Shown piece after piece: positions 15,903 to 24,371 of a DNA stretch of 60,882 bases; position 1 is the first letter of the stretch; the number at the start of each line of letters is the position of its first letter. Source of the DNA: Rhizobium ruizarguesonis (lineage in GTDB: Bacteria; Pseudomonadota; Alphaproteobacteria; Rhizobiales; Rhizobiaceae); the NCBI RefSeq assembly GCF_012349115.1, contig NZ_PQIG01000097.1:1-60882 (forward strand). The letters run 5' to 3'. Below the pieces are notes generated by a model that was given only the letters and a program-made list of their open reading frames with translations, had not been told where the DNA came from and did not search any database. Position numbers and translations under genes: made by a program.

Positions 15903-18149
15903 CTAAGCGAGGTTGAAAGGCATCTGTCGGACTGGCTTGCCCGTCAAACGCGAGATGGCATTGGCAAATGCCGGCGCCAAAGGCGGCAGGCCGGGTTCGC
16001 CCATGCCTGTCGGTGCATCCGCGCTTGGTACGATACTGACGTCGAACTCCGGCACATCCGTGATCCTTGCCACCGTGAATTCGCTGAAGTTGCTTTGCTC
16101 CACAACACCGTCCTTGAGCGTGATTTCCGAGCCGGCAAGGCACGTCGATAAGCCCATGATCGCCGCGCCCTGGACCTGCGCATCCACGGTCCGAGGGTTG
16201 ACGGCCAGATTGCAGTGCACCCCCGCCGTGACCCGATGCAGCTTGGGCTGCCCATCGATGACAGAGGCTTCCACCACGTAGGCCACCACGGATGAAAAGG
16301 ATTCGTGCACGGCCACACCCCAGGCCCTGCCTTCTGCCAATGTCCTACTGCCGTAACCGCTCTTTTCTACGGCGAGCTGCAGTGCATCGCGATGACGAGG
16401 ATGCTCGTTGCCAAACATCTTCATGCGATATGCGACCGGGTCTTGGTCGGTGGCTCGCGCTATATCATCAAGCAAGGTCTCCATCACGAAAGCCGTATGG
16501 GTGGAGCCAACGCTGCGCCACCACAGAACCGGCACGTTGGCAACAGGATGATGTACTGTCAGGCGCATGGGAAGCGGATAGGGGCTCCGCATCCCCTCAG
16601 TCGTGGCGGCATCGATGCCGTCCTTCACCTGGAACTTCTCGAACACGGTTCCCGTCAGTATGGACTGGCCGACGATGGTGTGGTCCCAGGCCAGCACATT
16701 GCCCTCTTTGTCGAAGCCGATGCGAGCGCGGTGAAGGTGCGTTGGACGGTAGTAGCCGCCCCTCATATCGTCCTCGCGGCTCCAGAGCATGCGCACTGGC
16801 GCGTTCAGCCCCGCCGCTCTGGCGGCTTTGGCTACCTGGCAGGCCTCCATTGCTGTGTCGCTGCTGCTGGAAAAGCGCCGGCCGAAGCCACCACCCGATG
16901 TTTGCACGTTCACCACGACCTGTTCCGGCTTGAGGCCGAGCACGTTTGCTGCAACACCGGCATCGAGTCCTGCACTTTGGCTTCCCATCCAGATCTCGGC
17001 ACGATCGTCGGAAAGCCGAACCGTGCAGTTCAGCGGTTCCATCGCCGCGTGGGCGAGATACGGGAACACGAACTCAGCTTCCAGACTCAAGGGTGCGGTT
17101 TCCAATGGCGCCATGTCGGCATCGAACTGGCGCGGGCCGGGGCGATTGGCGATCTCGCGAAACTGGGCAAGTTGCTTTTCACTATCGACCTTTTCGACAG
17201 CCGATGTGTCCCACTCCACCTTAAGGGCATCGCGGCCCTGAGACGCCTGCCAATATCCGTCGGCCACCACGGCCACACCCTCTGCACCGCGATCCAGCGG
17301 TACACGCAAAACAGCTTTAACGCCCTTTACTGAACGTGCTGCGCTGTCGTCCAGGGAGGCTATCTTGGCTCCGAAAACCGGAGGGCGAGCCACCACGGCC
17401 GTCAATTGTCCCGGCAGCTTGAAGTCGATGCCAAAACTCTGTTGGCCACTGCTCTTGGCTTGTGCGTCCAGACGCTGGGTGGGTTGGCCGATGATGCGGA
17501 AATCCTTCGGGTCCTTCAACGCTATTTTCTGAGGCACGGGCAGGGCCATGGCCGCTTCGGAAAGTACTCCATAACCGAGCTTGCGGCCATCCGGAGCCAG
17601 AACCACACCGGCCTCGGTTCGCAGCGCGGAAACATCCACGTTCCAGCGGTCCGCTGCGGCCGCAAGTAGCATGGCGCGGACGCGGGCACCCAGCTCGCGA
17701 TACTGCGTAAAGCTGTTCTTGATGGTGTTCGAACCCCCGGTAAGGTGCATGCCGAAGAGCGGATCAACGTAGGCCATGTCATTGGTGCCGAGCTGGCTGC
17801 GTACTAAATTCCAGTCCGCGTCGAGTTCTTCGGCAAGGATCATGGGCAATGCCGTTTGGACGCCTTGACCGAACTCCAGCCGGTTGATTGTGACCATAAC
17901 CTCGCCATTTGGCGCAATTTGAACAAATGCAGAAGGCTGCTCGGTCGGCTTCAGAGCGGTGGGAGCCTCACCCGCGTCGGTGGACTGGGCGGCGGCCAGA
18001 TGGGGGAAAATGCCGACAGCCAAACCGAGGGTCCCCGTCAGCTTTAGAAAGCTGCGGCGTGGCAACGCCTGGACCGGTGTTGAACGGCCTCGTTCCAGCA
18101 TGGGCTGCAGCGCACGCGGCAATTCGCGATAATCTATGTTCGGCAACAT
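15903..18149 (-). CDS. Molybdopterin-binding subunit of an isoquinoline 1-oxidoreductase-type hydroxylase
   Basis: This is a 748-residue large subunit of the xanthine oxidase superfamily (IorB type). A twin-arginine signal is visible near residue 30 (RRSFLKLTGTLGLAVGIFP, ending LAAAQS), so export of the folded enzyme to the periplasm is likely. Family stretches include VNRLEFGQGVQTALPMILAE, QTSGGGFGRRF, and the C-terminal GMGEPGLPPLAPAFANA with the active-site Glu. It oxidises aldehydes or N-heterocycles using water. The gene lies 12 bp after the 2Fe-2S subunit gene, and a cytochrome c gene lies upstream, so electrons probably pass from the Mo centre through 2Fe-2S clusters to cytochrome c. 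The substrate is not determinable. Confidence 0.93.
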   Translation of the reverse strand: MLPNIDYRELPRALQPMLERGRSTPVQALPRRSFLKLTGTLGLAVGIFPHLAAAQSTDAGEAPTALKPTEQPSAFVQIAPNGEVMVTINRLEFGQGVQTALPMILAEELDADWNLVRSQLGTNDMAYVDPLFGMHLTGGSNTIKNSFTQYRELGARVRAMLLAAAADRWNVDVSALRTEAGVVLAPDGRKLGYGVLSEAAMALPVPQKIALKDPKDFRIIGQPTQRLDAQAKSSGQQSFGIDFKLPGQLTAVVARPPVFGAKIASLDDSAARSVKGVKAVLRVPLDRGAEGVAVVADGYWQASQGRDALKVEWDTSAVEKVDSEKQLAQFREIANRPGPRQFDADMAPLETAPLSLEAEFVFPYLAHAAMEPLNCTVRLSDDRAEIWMGSQSAGLDAGVAANVLGLKPEQVVVNVQTSGGGFGRRFSSSSDTAMEACQVAKAARAAGLNAPVRMLWSREDDMRGGYYRPTHLHRARIGFDKEGNVLAWDHTIVGQSILTGTVFEKFQVKDGIDAATTEGMRSPYPLPMRLTVHHPVANVPVLWWRSVGSTHTAFVMETLLDDIARATDQDPVAYRMKMFGNEHPRHRDALQLAVEKSGYGSRTLAEGRAWGVAVHESFSSVVAYVVEASVIDGQPKLHRVTAGVHCNLAVNPRTVDAQVQGAAIMGLSTCLAGSEITLKDGVVEQSNFSEFTVARITDVPEFDVSIVPSADAPTGMGEPGLPPLAPAFANAISRLTGKPVRQMPFNLA

Positions 18150-18161
18150 ATGGCGTCTCCT

Positions 18162-18635
18162 TCAGACAAGATTGCTGGCAGCATCGGCTATGGCGGCGCG
18201 GATACGGGTATAAGTTCCGCAACGACAAATATTGCCTTCCATTGCCGTATCTATCTCCGAGGCGGTCGGCTGCGAGCCGGAGGGCAGGGATGCCAGGAAC
18301 GCCGTGGCGCTCATGATCTGACCGCTCTGACAATAACCGCACTGCGCCACATCGTGCTTTACCCAAGCCGCGTGCACCGCGGTGCCGACGCGGTCGCTGC
18401 CGTCGGTCGCTTTTTCTATGGTGGTGATTTTCAGGCCCTCGGCAGCGGAGAGAGGGGTGCTGCAGGAACGGACGGCCTCACCATCCAGATGTATCGTGCA
18501 CGCGCCGCAAAGCGCGGCGCCGCAACCGAACTTGGTGCCGGTCATGCCGAGCGTGTCGCGCAGGACCCAAAGGATGGGTGTCTCCGGCTCGGCATCGACC
18601 TCGTACTGATTGCCGTTGATATCGAGTGTGATCAT
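18162..18635 (-). CDS. 2Fe-2S subunit of the isoquinoline 1-oxidoreductase-type hydroxylase
   Basis: This is a 157-residue iron-sulfur subunit (IorA type). The plant-ferredoxin-like cluster motif is GCGAALCGACTIHLDGEAVRSC with a C-x4-C-x2-C-x(n)-C spacing, and the second cluster domain shows QCGYCQSGQIM and GNICRCGTY. Length and motif order fit the small subunit of xanthine-oxidase-family enzymes. It has no signal of its own and would be carried out by the large subunit's twin-arginine signal. It is the first gene of the iorA-iorB pair. Confidence 0.95.
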   Translation of the reverse strand: MITLDINGNQYEVDAEPETPILWVLRDTLGMTGTKFGCGAALCGACTIHLDGEAVRSCSTPLSAAEGLKITTIEKATDGSDRVGTAVHAAWVKHDVAQCGYCQSGQIMSATAFLASLPSGSQPTASEIDTAMEGNICRCGTYTRIRAAIADAASNLV

Positions 18636-18979
18636 GGCTGGTCGGTTCTCCTATGTTTCATATGGATGTGCTCGCTGCCTGAGGTCATTCAGCTAATCGT
18701 TAGAACTGGCGATCTCTAAGGACAGCGACGGCGACGGGAGTGCCGACGGCAACCTCCAGGACGATAGGACGCCGTCGACCAAAGGCCTGCTCTCCGCGGT
18801 AACGTTAGCTCGTCCGGCGCCGCCGAATTAGTTGGCGAAACCTGCACGACGTTAGAAAGGCGGCTTCTGAATACGAAGCAAAAGCACGAGCTGACACGTC
18901 AACCCAATACGGGGTCAGCGATGATCAGCCGGGTCGGGTGCCCATCGATCGCCGGCTTGCTCAGCCAAGAGGTTCGCCG
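18636..18979. other. Gap between the hydroxylase operon and the cytochrome c gene
   Basis: These 344 bp contain no convincing gene. They hold the promoter region of the 2Fe-2S subunit gene, including copy B of the 34-bp element. A GTTAGAA string also occurs near 18702-18708, on the same strand as the element's right end. Confidence 0.6.
18827..18860. promoter_or_regulatory. 34-bp shared element, copy B (upstream of the hydroxylase operon)
   Basis: ATTAGTTGG at the left, CTGCACGA in the middle and GTTAGAAAGG at the right match copy A at 27 of 34 positions without a gap. It is about 190 bp upstream of the 2Fe-2S subunit start. There is no ATG at the position where lysR starts next to copy A, so here only the element is conserved. 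Confidence 0.6.
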
Positions 18980-19354
18980 CTACTCCGACAGGGACTTCAG
19001 GTAAGCGATGATATTTAGCCGATCCTCAGGCTTGGACACGCTCACGGTCATTGTGGTTGTCGGTACAACTTCGCGAGGCGCCGCTAGAAACCGGTCCAAC
19101 GTCGCCTCGTCCCATACTAATCCCGACGCCTTCATGGCCGCCGAATAGCGGACGCCCTCCACAGAGCCGGCTGCGCGCCCAACAACGCCACCGAGCCCCG
19201 GTCCAGCCTTTTTCTGGTCCGTGGTCGAATGACAGGCGGAACAGCGCTGAAACGCTTTTTGTCCCAAGGCGACATCTCCCTCCGCTGCGGCAGGAGCCGT
19301 CGCCGACACAAGGATCAAGGTGGAGATCACAACGGAGGCGAAAATTTTTGTCAT
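18980..19354 (-). CDS. Class I c-type cytochrome
   Basis: This is a 124-residue periplasmic protein: signal peptide with a hydrophobic core ending at AAAEG, a single haem motif CSACH near residues 38-42, the GPGLGG segment, and a Met ligand near 103 in TTTMTVSVS, ending with the helix DRLNIIAYLKSL. It resembles the soluble cytochrome c of the c550/c2 type. Its position upstream of the molybdenum hydroxylase on the same strand suggests that it accepts electrons from that enzyme. An upstream 34-bp element (copy C) suggests shared control. Confidence 0.92.
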   Translation of the reverse strand: MTKIFASVVISTLILVSATAPAAAEGDVALGQKAFQRCSACHSTTDQKKAGPGLGGVVGRAAGSVEGVRYSAAMKASGLVWDEATLDRFLAAPREVVPTTTMTVSVSKPEDRLNIIAYLKSLSE

Positions 19355-19895
19355 GCGTGTTCTTCCCGAATACAGGCTTTCGAAGCCCTGAAAGGACGGT
19401 GGAGTTGCGCGCGCCAGCGCCGTTGCTGGCAGGCCGCGCTAAAGACCTTAGACCCAAGACGCGCCTCATCTTCTCCGGACATGGCATCGCACTGGAGACG
19501 GCGGTTGGTTGGGGACGTTACCTCGCCTCAGCATCGAGCATTAGGCGGTACTATCTGCATGATGTTAGAAATGAGGTTCATAAATGCCCGACAGCCAACG
19601 ATCGTCGACGAAGGTTGTCCGCCTTGCTTTGCACCAGCTGGACTCAACCCTCTTGATGCCTGCCGCAGCATGCAATCAGTGAAGCTTAAGCTTCCCTCGG
19701 AGAGGTTCTGCAGACATCGGTTGCAGCGCGGAAGTTCGCCTATTTAGAAACCGCATTCATAACTTCATGCGAGCAACGACGGCTAATCCAGCCGTTCGTT
19801 CTCTGCTATCGCTCCTCACTGCCCATGGTGGATCTTCCACCCAGAAGAACGATCGGCAGTGGAACGTGACAGAGATGCGAACAGGAAGTTCCGCG
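19355..19895. other. Gap upstream of the cytochrome c and TPR-cyclase genes
   Basis: These 541 bp contain no supported gene. Copy C of the 34-bp element is at 19540-19573. The ATG at 19584 stands at the same distance from copy C as the lysR ATG does from copy A, but it opens a frame of only about 32 codons without similarity to LysR. Confidence 0.6.
19540..19573. promoter_or_regulatory. 34-bp shared element, copy C (upstream of cytochrome c)
   Basis: ATTAGGCGGTA, then ATCTGCATGA and GTTAGAAATG match copy A at 29 of 34 positions. The likeness extends beyond the element: after ten bases an ATAAATG follows in both copies. It is 186 bp upstream of the cytochrome c start (minus strand). Either it is a functional operator or it is the relic of a duplicated lysR promoter. 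Confidence 0.65.
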
Positions 19896-21800
19896 ATGCA
19901 ACGCAAGCTGGCGGCGATTCTCGCCGGGGACATTGTCGGCTACAGTCGGCTCATGGCGGAAAACGAAGCAACGACGTATGCGGAATTGCGTTCGGTGTTT
20001 GACGACGTGATCGATCCAGCGGTCCAGCACCATGGCGGCCGAACATTCAAAAACTCTGGAGATGGCTTTCTCGCAACATTCCCGAGCGTCAACGAAGCGT
20101 TGAATGCGGCGGTGGAGATTCAGAACGGGTTCGATACGCGGCCCTTCGAATTTCGGATCGGCATCAATCTGGGTGACGTCATCGAAGACAATGGTGACAT
20201 GTACGGCGATGGCGTGAATGTCGCTTCGCGCCTTGAGGCAATGGCAGATCCTGGCAGTATCTTTGTTAGTGGTGCGGTGGTCTTGAGTGCTGACCGGGGT
20301 CGAGGCGACGAGTTTTTCCGCATTGGACGTAGGTATGCCAAAAACCTTCCTGAACCACTCGATGTCTATGCGGTCACGCGCGCTGGACGACGGAGAAGCA
20401 AATGGAGCCGGTACGCGGCTCTTGTCCCGCACGTCAGCGCTCGCCTTGGCTATTGTCTTGGGGCCGCCTCCCTCGTGCTCATCGGGATTGCAATCCAGCC
20501 GCTTCCTCTCGCGGCAATGATCGGCCGGATACCGGCTGAGCTTTCGGTGCTTGCCGGCGGCGAACGGGCGGACCCTCGGCCGTCTGTGGCTGTTATGCCT
20601 TTCGACAATATGAGCGGCGAGGCAACACAGGCCTACTTTGCCGACGGACTTACGGAAGACATCACGACGGAACTTGCCCGAAACTCTGAGCTTCAGGTGA
20701 TTGCCCGCAACTCCACTTATGCAATGCGAAACCAGGAAGCCGATATTCGCAAGGTCGGCGAGAAATTGGGTGTGGCGTACGTCGTTGAAGGTAGCGCGCG
20801 GCGGGTGGGTGATAAACTCCGCGTCGCGGCTCAACTTATTGACGTTTATAGTGGAGCTCACCTCTGGTCGCGCAGCTACGACCGCCATATCGATGATATA
20901 TTCACGGTCGAAAGCGAATTAACATCCGAGATTGTTGCCCACCTTGTCTCCTTTGTACGCAAGTCTGAAGCAGCAGAGGCGATGAAACGCCCAACCAAAG
21001 ATCTGCAGGCCTACGATCTCGTTCTTCAGGCACGTGCTCGCTTCACGCACGATTCAAAAGATGCCGAGGGGCTTCTTTCCGCCCGAGGTCTTTTCCAACG
21101 GGCTTTGGAACTAGATCCGGCTTATGCCGTGGCGCGCGCCAATCTCGGTATGACGTATATTTTCGATGTCACACAAAACGTCAGCGGTCACGCCACAGAC
21201 AGAGACCTTGAGATTGGTTTGAGTGAGGCGCGTCAATCCATCCGACTCGATCCAAATTTGGCGATGGGATATCAGGTGTTGAGTTACGGCTTGGCTGCAA
21301 GCGGTGATTACGCTGGTGCTTTGCAAGCTGGACACCGATCGGTGGAACTCAATCCGAACGATCCTGACAGCATGATGGCGCTCGCAAAGGCCCAGGTTCG
21401 TTTTGGTGACTACGATGGGGCATTACGGAATGCCGAGCGTGCCCGCCGTCTTCATCCCATAGCTCCCGAATATTATGCTTATGTCCATGGCCAGGCACTT
21501 TATGCGGCTGGTCGTAGCGATGAAGCTGCGAGCGTTATTCAAGAGTGCCTGATCCGCGCGCCGCAGGATTCGAACTGCCTGCTCATTCAAACCGCGTTGC
21601 AGGCTGGTCGCTCAGAGCTGGACAAGGCCAAGGCAACCATGGCCAATTTGGTCAAAGCAAAGCCCGACTTCTCGCTCGAAACAGAGCGCAACTATCGTCG
21701 GTTTGGTGATTCCCCGCTGATGGAGCAGTTTCTGGCAGATCTCGCACGCGCCGAGGCTCCCAAGACGGTCTCGCTTCAGCGGCCTGTGTTGCGTTCTTGA
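19896..21800 (+). CDS. Class III cyclase with TolB-like region and TPR repeats
   Basis: This is a 634-residue protein. The N-terminal cyclase domain starts MQRKLAAILAGDIVGYSRLM with metal Asp in AGDIVG, the purine-binding Lys and second Asp in FKNSGDGFLATF, and the Asn/Arg pair in GVNVASRLEA. A hydrophobic segment follows (about 190-215, LGAASLVLIGIAIQPLPLA), then a TolB-like region (RPSVAVMPFDNMSGE, YFADGLTEDITTEL) and several TPR-type repeats (RALELDPAYAVARANLG, SVELNPNDPDSMMALAKA). This architecture is common in rhizobia, often in many paralogues. I chose the ATG at 19896 with an upstream AGGA; ATGs at 19767 and 19875 are in frame. Codon use looks less GC-rich than in neighbours. Confidence 0.88.
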   Translation: MQRKLAAILAGDIVGYSRLMAENEATTYAELRSVFDDVIDPAVQHHGGRTFKNSGDGFLATFPSVNEALNAAVEIQNGFDTRPFEFRIGINLGDVIEDNGDMYGDGVNVASRLEAMADPGSIFVSGAVVLSADRGRGDEFFRIGRRYAKNLPEPLDVYAVTRAGRRRSKWSRYAALVPHVSARLGYCLGAASLVLIGIAIQPLPLAAMIGRIPAELSVLAGGERADPRPSVAVMPFDNMSGEATQAYFADGLTEDITTELARNSELQVIARNSTYAMRNQEADIRKVGEKLGVAYVVEGSARRVGDKLRVAAQLIDVYSGAHLWSRSYDRHIDDIFTVESELTSEIVAHLVSFVRKSEAAEAMKRPTKDLQAYDLVLQARARFTHDSKDAEGLLSARGLFQRALELDPAYAVARANLGMTYIFDVTQNVSGHATDRDLEIGLSEARQSIRLDPNLAMGYQVLSYGLAASGDYAGALQAGHRSVELNPNDPDSMMALAKAQVRFGDYDGALRNAERARRLHPIAPEYYAYVHGQALYAAGRSDEAASVIQECLIRAPQDSNCLLIQTALQAGRSELDKAKATMANLVKAKPDFSLETERNYRRFGDSPLMEQFLADLARAEAPKTVSLQRPVLRS

Positions 21801-21979
21801 ATGGCATATGGCACGCCTCATCACGAATAGCCGTTCAGTTCCTTGCGAAAAGCCTGGCTGGGCTTCATTATTTCACCTAAATCGTGGCGTGCATCAATGG
21901 CGGGTAATTTCACAACGGCGGCCTGCTCTTGCTATTAAAAACGATGACGCCGTTACAGCGCCGGCAGGAGCAGACGACG

Positions 21980-22684
21980 ATGAAACGCCCGGGCATGTCG
22001 CAACCCGATCCGGCCGCCTTCATCGGTGCCAACCTGCCTATATCACCCGTTCCCTCGATCCCCGAGATCTGCCTTCATACGGCAGGGCCTGCGAGCGGGC
22101 TCTGGCGGCTTGCCGGTAGCAGAGAGGCCGATCCGCCGCCTTATTGGGCTTATCCCTGGGCCGGCGGCGCCGTGCTAGGCCGCCATCTGCTCGACCAGCC
22201 GGAAACGATCGCGGGCCGCCGTGTCTTCGATCTCGGCGCCGGCTCAGGGCTCGTCGCTATCGCGGCGGCAAAGGCTGGAGCGCGCGCGGTTACGGCGGTC
22301 GACATTGATGCCAATGCCATTGCCGCGATCGGCCTCAACGCGGCGATCAACGGCGTGGATATCGTAGCCCGGGCCGCCGATATCATCGAGGGGCCGCCAC
22401 CAGAGACAGATCTCCTCGCGGTCGGCGATCTGTTCTACGACCCCTCACTTGCCCTGCGGGTGATGGCCTTCCTGCGGCGTTGCCAGGCGAGCGGCATCGA
22501 GGTGCTGATCGGCGATCCCGAGCGGGCCTACCTACCGCAGGACGAACTCAGGCGAATCGCCACCCATGCGGTTGCGGATTTCGGCGGGGGCACTGGCGGC
22601 GGTGCCGTGCTGGCGGGCGTCTTTGCGCTCTCCGGCAAAGCTGAAGGCGAGATTATGCCAGGAGGTCGGGCCGCAACAGCATGA
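21980..22684 (+). CDS. Class I SAM-dependent methyltransferase (ETFB lysine methyltransferase-like)
   Basis: This is a 234-residue protein. The SAM-binding motif I is VFDLGAGSGLVAIAAAKAGA (about 85-104), followed by the acidic end of strand 2 in VTAVDID. The YWAYPWAGGAVLGRHLLDQP segment before motif I, and GDLFYD in the motif II region, are typical of the ETFBKMT/PrmA-like lysine methyltransferases, with GDLFYD in place of the catalytic DPPF-type motif. The ATG at 21980 follows GGAGCAGACGACG. Its last 32 bp overlap the 3' end of moeA on the other strand. Confidence 0.87.
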   Translation: MKRPGMSQPDPAAFIGANLPISPVPSIPEICLHTAGPASGLWRLAGSREADPPPYWAYPWAGGAVLGRHLLDQPETIAGRRVFDLGAGSGLVAIAAAKAGARAVTAVDIDANAIAAIGLNAAINGVDIVARAADIIEGPPPETDLLAVGDLFYDPSLALRVMAFLRRCQASGIEVLIGDPERAYLPQDELRRIATHAVADFGGGTGGGAVLAGVFALSGKAEGEIMPGGRAATA

Positions 22685-23879
22685 CCGGGCAGGGCGCTCC
22701 GGCCGGCAATTCCGGCGCATGCGGCGGGCGGATGACAAGGCAGTCGGCTTCGGCGAAGACCTTCATCATCGAGGAATCCTGCTTGCCGAAGGGTTCGGCG
22801 AGCCAGCCGCCGGCAGCGGATTTCGAAAGTTTCGCCCTGATATAGTCCTGCCGGTGGTCATTGGCGCGCAGTGTGACCGCCGCCTCCACAGTTGCCTCGC
22901 GCTGCACCGGCGGCAGGGAGGCGAGCTTGCGGATCAGCGGCTCCAGGAAGAGCAGCGAACAGACGAGGCTAGAGACCGGATTGCCGGGCAAGCCGAGCAC
23001 ATGCGTCTCGCCGAAGCTGCCGACCATCAGCGGCTTGCCGGGGCGCATGGCGATGCGCCAGAAATCGAGTTGCATGCCGGCCTTGATCAGCGTGGCCTGC
23101 ACCAGATCATGGTCGCCGACCGAAGCGCCACCGAGCGTGACGATCACATCGACCTTGGCGTCCCGCGCCGTGCCGATCGCCGCGGTGATCTTGGCCTTGT
23201 CATCAGGCACGATACCGAGATCGAGCACATCGGCGCCGGCTTTGCGGGCAAGCGCTGCAATACCAAACGTATTGGATGCGATGATCTGCGAAGGGCCGGG
23301 CGTGCTTCCGGGCGGCAGCAGTTCGTCACCGGTTGCGAGGATGGCGATCAGCGGGCGCCGCAGCACCTCGACATCGGGCCGGTTCATGCCGGCGGCGACC
23401 GTCAGCCGCGAGAAATCGAGCACGGTGCCGGCCGACAGCACGGCTTCGCCTTCGGCGAAATCCTGGCCGCGCGGACGCACATGCTGGCCCTGCCGCACAG
23501 GGAAATTGGTTCTGATGCCGCCCTCGATCTTCTCCGCATCCTCCTGCAGCAGGACGCTGTCAGCGCCTGGCGGAACAGGCGCGCCGGTGAAGATACGCAC
23601 GGCCTCTCCCTGGCCGACGCTTCCCTCGAAGCCGTGGCCGGCGGAAGACATGCCGATGACCTTCAGCACGGCGCCCGGTTCCGGCGCGTCGTCGCGGCGT
23701 AGCGCATAGCCATCCATGGCGGAGGCATTGAAGGGCGGCTGGGTCAGGCCGGCCGTCAGATCGACGGCCAGGACGCGGCCCTCAGCCTCGGCAAGCGGCA
23801 GCATCTCGGACGCCGCAACGGGCTTTGCGCGAGAGAGCAAGCGGTTCAGGGCCTCGGCGACCGGGAGAAGGTTCATCAT
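22653..23879 (-). CDS. moeA: Molybdopterin molybdenumtransferase MoeA
   Basis: MoeA inserts molybdate into adenylylated molybdopterin to give Moco. The 408-residue protein shows PPFNASAMDGYA (about residues 51-62), IFTGAPVPPGADSVL, the MPT-binding motif VTLGGASVGDHDL (about 245) and GLPGNPVSSLVC. The start ATG at 23879 overlaps the moaC stop as ATGA, so translation is coupled. The gene ends a ppiD-trpD-trpC-moaC-moeA run. Moco is needed by the molybdenum hydroxylase encoded a few kilobases away. Its 3' end overlaps that of the methyltransferase. Confidence 0.97.
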   Translation of the reverse strand: MMNLLPVAEALNRLLSRAKPVAASEMLPLAEAEGRVLAVDLTAGLTQPPFNASAMDGYALRRDDAPEPGAVLKVIGMSSAGHGFEGSVGQGEAVRIFTGAPVPPGADSVLLQEDAEKIEGGIRTNFPVRQGQHVRPRGQDFAEGEAVLSAGTVLDFSRLTVAAGMNRPDVEVLRRPLIAILATGDELLPPGSTPGPSQIIASNTFGIAALARKAGADVLDLGIVPDDKAKITAAIGTARDAKVDVIVTLGGASVGDHDLVQATLIKAGMQLDFWRIAMRPGKPLMVGSFGETHVLGLPGNPVSSLVCSLLFLEPLIRKLASLPPVQREATVEAAVTLRANDHRQDYIRAKLSKSAAGGWLAEPFGKQDSSMMKVFAEADCLVIRPPHAPELPAGAPCPVMLLRPDLLA

Positions 23880-24370
23880 GCCTCCGGATGACGGAAATCG
23901 CCGGATTTTCCGCCGGACTTTTCCAGAAGTCTGATGCCGCCGATCTCCATTGCCTTATCGGCCGCCTTGGCCATGTCGTAGATCGTCAGACAAGCGACCG
24001 AGACGGCGGTCAGCGCCTCCATCTCCACACCGGTCTTGCCGGTCAGCTTGGCGGTCGCCGTAACGCGCAGGCCGGGCAGGGCGGCATCTTCCTGGATCTC
24101 GACCGTGACCTTAGTCAGCATCAGCGGATGGCAGAGCGGAATGAGATCGGCGGTGCGTTTTGCCGCCATGATGCCGGCAAGGCGCGCCGTCCCGATCACA
24201 TCGCCCTTCTTGGCATTGCCTTGCCGGATGAGAGCGAGCGTTTCCGCCGCCATCTTCACATGGCCCTCGGCAGTGGCGATGCGCACTGTTTCGGTCTTAT
24301 CGGAGACATCGACCATATGCGCCTCGCCCGAGGCATCGATATGAGTCAGACCGGGCTCTGCGCCGCTCAT
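23876..24370 (-). CDS. moaC: Cyclic pyranopterin monophosphate synthase MoaC
   Basis: MoaC converts the MoaA product to cyclic pyranopterin monophosphate in the first stage of Moco synthesis. The 164-residue protein carries HIDASGEAHMVDVSDK at its N-terminus, KRTADLIPLCHPLMLT (about 67-82), the MEALTAVSVACLTIYDM active-site segment and EIGGIRLLEKSGGKSGDF at the end. The start ATG at 24370 is one base after the trpC stop, which indicates coupling; the longer in-frame ATG at 24400 would lie inside trpC. It overlaps moeA by 4 bp. Confidence 0.97.
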   Translation of the reverse strand: MSGAEPGLTHIDASGEAHMVDVSDKTETVRIATAEGHVKMAAETLALIRQGNAKKGDVIGTARLAGIMAAKRTADLIPLCHPLMLTKVTVEIQEDAALPGLRVTATAKLTGKTGVEMEALTAVSVACLTIYDMAKAADKAMEIGGIRLLEKSGGKSGDFRHPEA

Positions 24371-24371
24371 A

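Noticed and set aside
15903..17333. Several long plus-strand frames across the molybdenum hydroxylase gene
   Set aside because: Shadows of the large subunit gene; no ribosome binding sites or domains.
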